From the NCBI GenBank assembly GCA_019894815.1, contig JAGXNU010000043.1, positions 1 through 11,509 on the forward strand: a stretch of DNA of 11,509 bases. The letters run 5' to 3'. Below, in pieces: positions 6,333 to 11,509 of the stretch. Each line of letters begins with the position of its first letter. The first letter of the stretch is position 1. Below the pieces are notes generated by a model that ran no database searches, was not told the origin of the DNA, and worked only from the letters and a program-made list of their open reading frames with translations. The position numbers were made by a program, and so were the translations under genes. This DNA is from Promethearchaeota archaeon. GTDB lineage: Archaea > Asgardarchaeota > Lokiarchaeia > Sigyniarchaeales > SOKP01.

Positions 6333-7010
6333 TTATAAATACGCCTCATTGATAGCATCAAATTCTTTATTGATTCCATCGAAAAACTCCTTTTTCTTTA
6401 GTTCAAAACCATTCCTCAATGCTTTAATGATAATCTTGCGACCTATGGTAATATTTAATATTGTCAGATCTTCTTCAACAATTCTTATACTCTCATCTGT
6501 ATACTCTAAATGTTTTGTTAAAATTTTTGTGGTTTCTTCTTTAGAGATGAATGCGTGCAAGCATAAATCAGCATAATCTTGCACGTCATCTTTTACCTTT
6601 ATTAACAAGATAACTTGTTTTAAATAACTCAAATATGATTTCTTTGCTATCTCTTTTAGTTTATTATAATTTTTGTGGCGTTTACTACTTTGACGGAATA
6701 CCTGGTCCCCTTTTAAATACCTTGGAAAAGTTTTTTCCATGAGTAAATTAATTGAATCTTCAGTTGCACCATTATTTACTGCGTTGTTAGCTGTTTCTAG
6801 TATAACCTGAATTTGTTCAAGCGTTCCAGAACGAGCATCATGTTTTGACCAATAATCATAAAAACTTTTAACAACAGGCCTCACCACGAAGTTAAGAATC
6901 CCTACATCTAGTTCTGTGTCAATTAATTTTCGACCGAGTCTTAAAGAGTCCTCCATTTGCTCGATCATCTTTTCTCGAATGATTTTATAATTTCTCTCGA
7001 CGTGATCCAA
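6333..7010 (-). CDS. Helical protein of unknown family, paralog A of a tandem pair (TTG start)
   Basis: A 225-residue soluble helical protein, about 40% identical to the downstream paralog and otherwise unrecognised. It keeps the shared blocks HVERNY (3-8), LNFVVRPVVKSFYDYW (39-54), RQSSKRHKNY and IRIVEED. It carries a few extra residues at the C-terminus. The start is TTG at 7010: translation from there gives MDHVERNY, which aligns exactly with MEHVERNY of the ATG-started paralog, whereas the next in-frame Met (residue 15) would delete the most conserved block. No Shine-Dalgarno is evident, and an AT-rich TATA-like string lies 21-30 bases upstream, consistent with a leaderless message. It is the first gene of the minus-strand run and is divergent from the giant pseudo-GTPase gene, sharing a 194-base intergenic region with it. 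Confidence 0.78.
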   Translation of the reverse strand: MDHVERNYKIIREKMIEQMEDSLRLGRKLIDTELDVGILNFVVRPVVKSFYDYWSKHDARSGTLEQIQVILETANNAVNNGATEDSINLLMEKTFPRYLKGDQVFRQSSKRHKNYNKLKEIAKKSYLSYLKQVILLIKVKDDVQDYADLCLHAFISKEETTKILTKHLEYTDESIRIVEEDLTILNITIGRKIIIKALRNGFELKKKEFFDGINKEFDAINEAYL

Positions 7011-7030
7011 TTTTCTTTCTCAATTTTTAA

Positions 7031-7040
7031 TTATTTAATA
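7031..7040 (-). promoter_or_regulatory. TATA-like element for the paralog pair run
   Basis: On the minus strand TATTAAATAA lies 21-30 bases before the TTG at 7010. Spacing would place transcription start at or beside the start codon. Weak evidence in AT-rich DNA. Confidence 0.3.
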
Positions 7041-7135
7041 ATAAAGATTTATTCCTAAAAGATGTGATTATACTATTAGTTTAATTACTAGATATGCTTA
7101 AACTTAAAATTTAAAATGTTTAATAGTAATAATAG

Positions 7136-7145
7136 TTTTAAAAAT
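7136..7145 (+). promoter_or_regulatory. TATA-like element for the giant pseudo-GTPase gene
   Basis: TTTTAAAAAT lies about 60 bases before the ATG at 7205, predicting a leader of roughly 35-40 bases. That leader would contain GGAAAGAG at 7191-7198, a weak ribosome-site candidate ending 6 bases before the ATG. Other A/T strings nearby could serve equally well. Confidence 0.25.
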
Positions 7146-7204
7146 TTGATAAGAATTAAACTTGTGAAATAATTCAAATAAGTTATTAATGGAAAGAGCC
7201 GTAC

Positions 7205-7669
7205 ATGCGCTATATTTTTAAAGTCTTGGCATTAGGAAATCCAGATATAATTCCCACATATGTCACAAATGCTTTTGGTGAAAATGGCGAAGAAAAAGAG
7301 TCATTTTTGGAATGGTATAAAGAAATCCCTGTGTTTGAAGATACATGTGATTTAGAAGTAGATGTAATAAATGATCTCATTGGAGCAGATTACGATGAAC
7401 TATTACCTATAGTTGATGGTATTATATATTTCCTTAATCCGATGAATGAGGAAGAAACGGATTTTTTTGAAACGATTATGCCAATAATATATTCTGTAAA
7501 ACGCAACATCCCCACTGTTATCATTTATCACGACCCTGAAGGAGTAATTCCACTCGCAGTTAATGAATTATTAGAAAGATTATGGATAACTCATTATGAA
7601 TTAGAAGCGTTTGCTAATCTTTCTCCGAGAGATTTTCATCAACCTCTTCAGTGTCTATGTTTAGCCATG
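7205..7669 (+). other. Pseudo-GTPase (Ras-like) domain of the giant protein
   Basis: Residues 1-155. Strand order and hydrophobic pattern fit a Ras-like fold: KVLALG where KVVLIG is usual, DGIIYFLNP where DGxILVYDVT is usual, and EAFANLS where ETSAKTG is usual. The P-loop Lys, G3 Asp-Gly and G4 Asn/Asp are absent, so GTP binding in the normal way is unlikely. The assignment is by pattern, not by a profile search. Confidence 0.6.
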
Positions 7670-10600
7670 GTCTCTGGAGATACTCCATTAAATATCGAGA
7701 ATGCTTGGATGAGATATCCCATATTTATCCAATTAGCAAATATTTTTTTCAAGAATGACCAATTTATTCATGCTGCACACGCAATAAGAAAAGCAGCAAT
7801 GATAGCTGATATTTTTAATAACCCTGAAAAGTTCATTATAAGCGAACAAGCAGCTTTTTTTTTCGCGAAAGCAAATCAATATTTAGATGCCTCAGAGATC
7901 TTAATGGATATAAATAAAGAGAAATCATTGAATTTCAAGAGATTATATGCTCAAAATGAGTTAACTTTGGCAAATATATTATTTAACAAGCGCAAATACG
8001 AACAAGCTGCAAAAAAGTATGAAGCAACAGCACAATGGGTTGCAATTGAATTAAAAGATGAAAAATTAAAGAATGAAGCATTCAGATTGGCTATAAATTC
8101 TTGGATTTCTGCTTGTAACGTAGAAAATGCTTTTAAGTTTCTTGATAGTCTAGATCATAAAGAATCCCTACAAATATTAAATGAAATACCAGAAAAGATT
8201 GAATCCGCGGCAGATTTCTTAGTAGAAAATGAAGATTATTACGCTGCACGAGATCTATTATATAGAACCATTGCCGTTTACCAAAGAGAAGATCTATTTG
8301 AAACTCTTAAAAAATTCACCAAAAAACTCGAGTCTGTATTAATAAAAATGTTAGAAATACAGATTAAAGATAATGATAAGTATGCTGCGAAACAAAGTTA
8401 TGATGAGATTGATAATCTCTGGGTTTCTTATGATGTGAAGAAGACCGATATCGATCACCAAATGATGGATGTAATCAAACTCTTTTTAGATGATGGAGAT
8501 TTTGGGACCTCAATGTTGCTAACTAACAAACTAAACTCGCGTTCATTAAAAAAAAAGATGACTGAGATAAGTTCTAAAGTAGAAGATAAGAAAAAAGAAT
8601 TGAAAAAGAAAGAATCTGAAGAACTAATACAAAAAGGACTTGACATGGTGAATGAATTTGCCATGGAAGAAAAACAGATTATAGCAAGATTAAATGAGAA
8701 GATATTGATAGATGCAGATAGTCATGTCCAGAAGGATGAATTTACTAATGCAGCTAAAATCTTAAAGGAGCAAGCTATGTTTTACCAACAAATTGGAAAG
8801 GATACTGCAAAAAACAACATTTTGGAGAAAGCTCTTGACATATTGCTTGCTGGAAAAGAATTTCAAGAATTTTTTCACTTTTTTATTATGCTCTCTAAAG
8901 GTGAAAAGAATTATCTAATTCAAAATGAAACATTCATTAAAGATAGATTGAATGAGCAAAGTGCTGAGTTAAATTATGAACAGAATGAGAGCACTTTTGA
9001 AAATTTTTTAATGATTTATAGGGATCAAATGCTCTATGAGCAAGCTAAAGAAATCAGTAAACTTTTCATAAAATTAATTAAAATGGAAGCTTATCGGATT
9101 GTAAGTACTCAAGAAGATCATAAAGGAATCCAAAAAGCGTTAAATTTGGTGAAAAAAGTAGAAAATATTTCCTCGGCTTATCTCGATGAGGAAAAAATTA
9201 ATTTTGATGAGATCTACGAGAAAATCGTACGTTTCTATATAAAATCCGGTGATTTCTCTTCAGCGCATGCTAAAAACGATAATATTATTAATAAGATGTT
9301 AAAATTAGAATTCAACAAGGAAATTGAAAAAGCAGAATCCTCTGTGAGAGCTGTTGATCTAAAAAAGATAGAAGAAACTTATAAAGATAAAGAATTAAAG
9401 GAAAAAGTTTCAATTATTAAAAATATGGCTCGAGATGCATTACAAACCCGTGAGAGTGAATTAAAGCATAGAATAGGACGCAAACGCTTTTATAAGAGTG
9501 CTCTAGATAAATTATCAAAAAAAGAATGGAATGGTTCAATCCAAAGTTACATGGTTTCAATTGAAAGATTAATAAATATCAAGGAATATAATTTTGCAGG
9601 GATTTCTTTAGTGATAGCTACAATACTTTTACTTAATCAAGATAAAATTCAAGAAAGCCAACAAATATTAGAAAATACAAAAATAAAATTAGCAAATATA
9701 GAAGTATTTCCTATCTCTTTAGCTGAGTATATTATTGATGTCAAAAAATATCAAGAAGCAGATAATTTTGAAAAATCAATTCAATTTACCAGTAGTTTAC
9801 CATTATTTGATGAAGAAATCTTAGCTATAAAGACCATATATCCAAATCTTGAGTTTGAAATGGTTTCAGATGTTCAAAAAATGACTGAAAATGAGGAGGA
9901 AATCAAAGAAACATTTAGGTCACTTGCAAATGCTATTAAAAAGGAACCACAGGATGAGGCAAAGAGAAAATTAATGAAAAATCAATATTGGCGCTTAGCT
10001 TTAGAAGACCTTACTAACCAGAAATTTTCTAATGCTTCCTTAATTTACTTTGATGTAATACCTAAACTTGCCGAGAAGAAATTCATGAAGTTTGCGGCTC
10101 TAAGCTTGATTCTTGGTACATTTAGCAATTTAAAAATTAAAGATCCTCTTGCTGCAAAACAGAAATTTAAAGATACTCTTAAGAAATTGATGAAATATCA
10201 AGAGAAAGTTCAGGAACTTCCAGAAATTAAATTAATGTCTCTTGTTATTCAAGTATTTGAGAACAAATCTTCAGAATTAATCCAATTTATGTTAAATCTC
10301 CTAAAGGATAAATTAATCTTATTTGAGCCCGAGAGAGTTCTTCTTGAATCATTCCTACCAGAAGAATTTGTAGATCAACCTAAAATCGAGTCATTATCAA
10401 GGAGCGAATTAGGGAAACAAAATATTCTATCCATCTCATTAGCTCAAATGTTCGCAAGTCTTCAACAGAAAGTAAGTGATATTCGAAATGATAAAAACAC
10501 CCTACTAAAAAAACGTAAAGCCATGAAGAGAATATATTATAATTCTATATTATCAGATTTAGAAAGAAATGACTTTAAAAGTGCCGTGGAAAAATATATT

Positions 10601-10912
10601 GATCTATCTAAATCATTTTCCAACAAAAAAGAATTTGATACCGCATCATTTATGATTTTATTGCAAGGTTTAGGACTAATGAAAGTAGGAGAATCGTTAA
10701 TTGATATCCAAAAAAACATGAATTCATTTTTAAAGTCATTAGGGCTGAATAGAAAATTAGTTGAAGATATATTCTATATTAAATGTCTCCAATTTATCAT
10801 TCAAGTGAAATTAAACAATATGGAAAAGAAATATCTCCCTCAAGTCAAAGAAATGCTAGAATATCTCCCCCTCCTTGAAGCAGAACAAAGTTTGATTGAA
10901 TTTGATATTTAA
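7205..10912 (+). CDS. Giant protein: degenerate Ras-like GTPase domain fused to a long TPR-like alpha-solenoid
   Basis: A 1235-residue protein, I believe undescribed. Residues 1-155 follow the order of a small Ras-like GTPase: strand MRYIFKVLALG, helix, strands, VDGIIYFLNP (70-79), NIPTVIIYHDPEG (101-113) and a final helix with DFHQPLQCLCLAM. The nucleotide-binding motifs are lost: the P-loop reads G-NPDI-I-P-T (G11 to T18), so the Gly-Lys before Thr is Ile-Pro; no DTAG-like G3 is seen, and NKxD is H-D-P-E. From about 170 the chain is helical hairpins resembling TPR or SNAP-type repeats, e.g. NKRKYEQAAKKYEATAQWVA (261-280). A Lys/Glu-rich coiled coil spans about 445-500. Three diverged copies of a helical unit fill 757-1231. 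No membrane segment or signal peptide is visible. A scaffold or adaptor in membrane traffic or complex assembly is an inference. It ends 4 bases from the convergent TFB stop. Confidence 0.85.
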   Translation: MRYIFKVLALGNPDIIPTYVTNAFGENGEEKESFLEWYKEIPVFEDTCDLEVDVINDLIGADYDELLPIVDGIIYFLNPMNEEETDFFETIMPIIYSVKRNIPTVIIYHDPEGVIPLAVNELLERLWITHYELEAFANLSPRDFHQPLQCLCLAMVSGDTPLNIENAWMRYPIFIQLANIFFKNDQFIHAAHAIRKAAMIADIFNNPEKFIISEQAAFFFAKANQYLDASEILMDINKEKSLNFKRLYAQNELTLANILFNKRKYEQAAKKYEATAQWVAIELKDEKLKNEAFRLAINSWISACNVENAFKFLDSLDHKESLQILNEIPEKIESAADFLVENEDYYAARDLLYRTIAVYQREDLFETLKKFTKKLESVLIKMLEIQIKDNDKYAAKQSYDEIDNLWVSYDVKKTDIDHQMMDVIKLFLDDGDFGTSMLLTNKLNSRSLKKKMTEISSKVEDKKKELKKKESEELIQKGLDMVNEFAMEEKQIIARLNEKILIDADSHVQKDEFTNAAKILKEQAMFYQQIGKDTAKNNILEKALDILLAGKEFQEFFHFFIMLSKGEKNYLIQNETFIKDRLNEQSAELNYEQNESTFENFLMIYRDQMLYEQAKEISKLFIKLIKMEAYRIVSTQEDHKGIQKALNLVKKVENISSAYLDEEKINFDEIYEKIVRFYIKSGDFSSAHAKNDNIINKMLKLEFNKEIEKAESSVRAVDLKKIEETYKDKELKEKVSIIKNMARDALQTRESELKHRIGRKRFYKSALDKLSKKEWNGSIQSYMVSIERLINIKEYNFAGISLVIATILLLNQDKIQESQQILENTKIKLANIEVFPISLAEYIIDVKKYQEADNFEKSIQFTSSLPLFDEEILAIKTIYPNLEFEMVSDVQKMTENEEEIKETFRSLANAIKKEPQDEAKRKLMKNQYWRLALEDLTNQKFSNASLIYFDVIPKLAEKKFMKFAALSLILGTFSNLKIKDPLAAKQKFKDTLKKLMKYQEKVQELPEIKLMSLVIQVFENKSSELIQFMLNLLKDKLILFEPERVLLESFLPEEFVDQPKIESLSRSELGKQNILSISLAQMFASLQQKVSDIRNDKNTLLKKRKAMKRIYYNSILSDLERNDFKSAVEKYIDLSKSFSNKKEFDTASFMILLQGLGLMKVGESLIDIQKNMNSFLKSLGLNRKLVEDIFYIKCLQFIIQVKLNNMEKKYLPQVKEMLEYLPLLEAEQSLIEFDI
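9473..10897 (+). repeat. Three diverged repeats in the C-terminal solenoid of the giant protein
   Basis: Residues about 757-872, 918-1050 and 1103-1231. Each begins with a basic helix and an aromatic pair: RKRFYKSALDKL, KNQYWRLALEDL, MKRIYYNSILSDL. Each continues with a short loop, a helix ending in a Tyr/Phe-rich part, and then F/Y-x-x-A-x-x-x-L (NFAGISLVIATILL, KFAALSLILGTFSNL, FDTASFMILLQGLGL). Unit spacing is 166 then 183 residues, the linkers being charged helices. The repeats are at protein level; the DNA has diverged. Confidence 0.65.
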
Positions 10913-10916
10913 AACT

Positions 10917-11509
10917 TTATTCAATCATTTCAACATATTTCATGAGATCTTTAACGCGCATCCTCAAAGTGACTTCCGTGACCTTCGCTAAGCTGGAAAT
11001 TTCTTTTTGAGTGCGGTTTTCATTACATAATTTTGAACCAATATATATAGCGGCAGCAGCAATTCCCTTTGGGTCTTTTCCTGCTGAATTAAATCCTTGT
11101 TGATTCGCTTTTTCTATTAATTTCACTGAGATATTTCTGCATTTCATTGACAACTTCAACTCATCATAGAATTTGTCTACATATCTATCCGCTGTGAAAT
11201 GTTGTACTTTCAAATTAAGATTGGGAAGGATCTCCATCAAGATCAAACGATAACTTTTAGTGACTTTCTTTTTAGGAATTTGAGCGACTTTAGTTATCTC
11301 TTCGACTGTTCTAGGTATACCATGAACTCTTAAAGCACAAAATATGGAAGCAGCTAATAGAGTATCAATACTCCTACCCATTGTTAACTTTTTCTTTACT
11401 GCTTGAGTATATATTCGAAGCGCATCTTCAGCAACGGTATCTGGAATCCCTAGTCTTTTTTGCAATCTTTGTAAGTTAGGTAATGCAATCCACAAGTTCC
11501 GTTCATAGC
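10917..11509 (-). CDS. tfb: Transcription initiation factor B (TFB), C-terminal cyclin-fold core; 5' end outside the window
   Basis: About 197 residues of TFB, the archaeal counterpart of TFIIB, which binds TBP-DNA at the promoter and recruits RNA polymerase. Two cyclin-like repeats are visible: the first with GIPDTVAEDALRIYTQAVKK, followed by GRSIDTLLAASIFCALR, and the second with AAAAIYIGSKLCNENRTQKE and a terminal helix-turn-helix that contacts the BRE (VTLRMRVKDLMKYV). The frame stays open to the right edge: residues before the TTG at 11495 read YERN, giving ERNLWIAL, which matches the standard ERNLAFAL lead into repeat one. So TTG 11495 is internal, and the zinc ribbon, B-reader and linker lie beyond 11509. 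The gene is convergent with the giant protein gene, with only 4 bases between stops, so transcripts of the two likely overlap at their 3' ends. Whether this is the main or one of several TFBs cannot be told. Confidence 0.93.
   Translation of the reverse strand, partial: YERNLWIALPNLQRLQKRLGIPDTVAEDALRIYTQAVKKKLTMGRSIDTLLAASIFCALRVHGIPRTVEEITKVAQIPKKKVTKSYRLILMEILPNLNLKVQHFTADRYVDKFYDELKLSMKCRNISVKLIEKANQQGFNSAGKDPKGIAAAAIYIGSKLCNENRTQKEISSLAKVTEVTLRMRVKDLMKYVEMIE

Noticed and set aside
7011..7204. Possible small RNA gene or origin in the 194-base divergent region
   Set aside because: Only AT-rich promoter-like sequence is visible; there is no GC-rich stem, tRNA-like box or repeated origin motif.
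7205..7669. Calling the N-terminal domain an active small GTPase
   Set aside because: The P-loop Lys and the Asn/Asp of NKxD are missing, so normal GTP binding is not supported.
11493..11495. TTG at 11495 as the true start of TFB
   Set aside because: The frame is open to the window edge and upstream residues ERN complete a conserved TFB block, so the gene begins outside the window.

Overview
The window looks like a piece of an archaeal genome, most likely an Asgard (Promethearchaeota, Lokiarchaeia-like) lineage. The DNA is strongly AT-rich. The right edge carries an archaeal-type transcription factor B, and the left edge carries the start of what I read as the archaeal/eukaryotic wyosine-synthesis enzyme Taw1. 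Between them lies a very large protein that joins a Ras-like fold to a long alpha-solenoid. Archaeal membership is well supported. Asgard membership is an inference from that protein's architecture and from the general style of the sequence. No rRNA, tRNA, CRISPR array, transposase or phage gene was seen. Genes are ordinary in spacing and codon use, and both TTG and GTG are used as starts.

Layout from left to right. (1) Positions 1-122, minus strand: 5' end of a Taw1-like gene leaving the window. (2) 270-1160, plus strand: a nucleoside-phosphorylase-fold protein, divergent from Taw1 and probably leaderless. (3) 3769 down to 1193, minus strand: a two-gene unit encoding a zinc-ribbon multi-spanning membrane protein followed by a protein with about three winged-helix segments. 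It converges on the phosphorylase gene. (4) 7010 down to 3957, minus strand: two adjacent paralogous helical proteins of unknown family, then a membrane protein joining an ECF-S-like half to a DUF2085 half, then a small alpha/beta hydrolase. (5) 7205-10912, plus strand: the 1235-residue pseudo-GTPase/alpha-solenoid protein. (6) 11509 down to 10917, minus strand: the cyclin-fold core of TFB, running off the right edge. Its stop lies only 4 bases from the stop of the giant protein.

How the genes might work together. Taw1 and TFB are housekeeping genes. The zinc-ribbon membrane protein and the winged-helix protein probably form one transcription unit, which suggests membrane-linked sensing or regulation. 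The run of two paralogs, ECF-S/DUF2085 protein and hydrolase is closely spaced and may be an operon, but no pathway can be assigned. The large protein is the most notable item: its Ras-like N-terminus has lost the P-loop Lys and the NKxD signature, and its C-terminus holds three diverged copies of a helical unit. That fits a scaffold or adaptor rather than a GTP switch. The four >=300-base gene-free criteria are not met anywhere; the longest gaps are 7011-7204, 3770-3956 and 123-269, all AT-rich and holding only promoter-like sequence.
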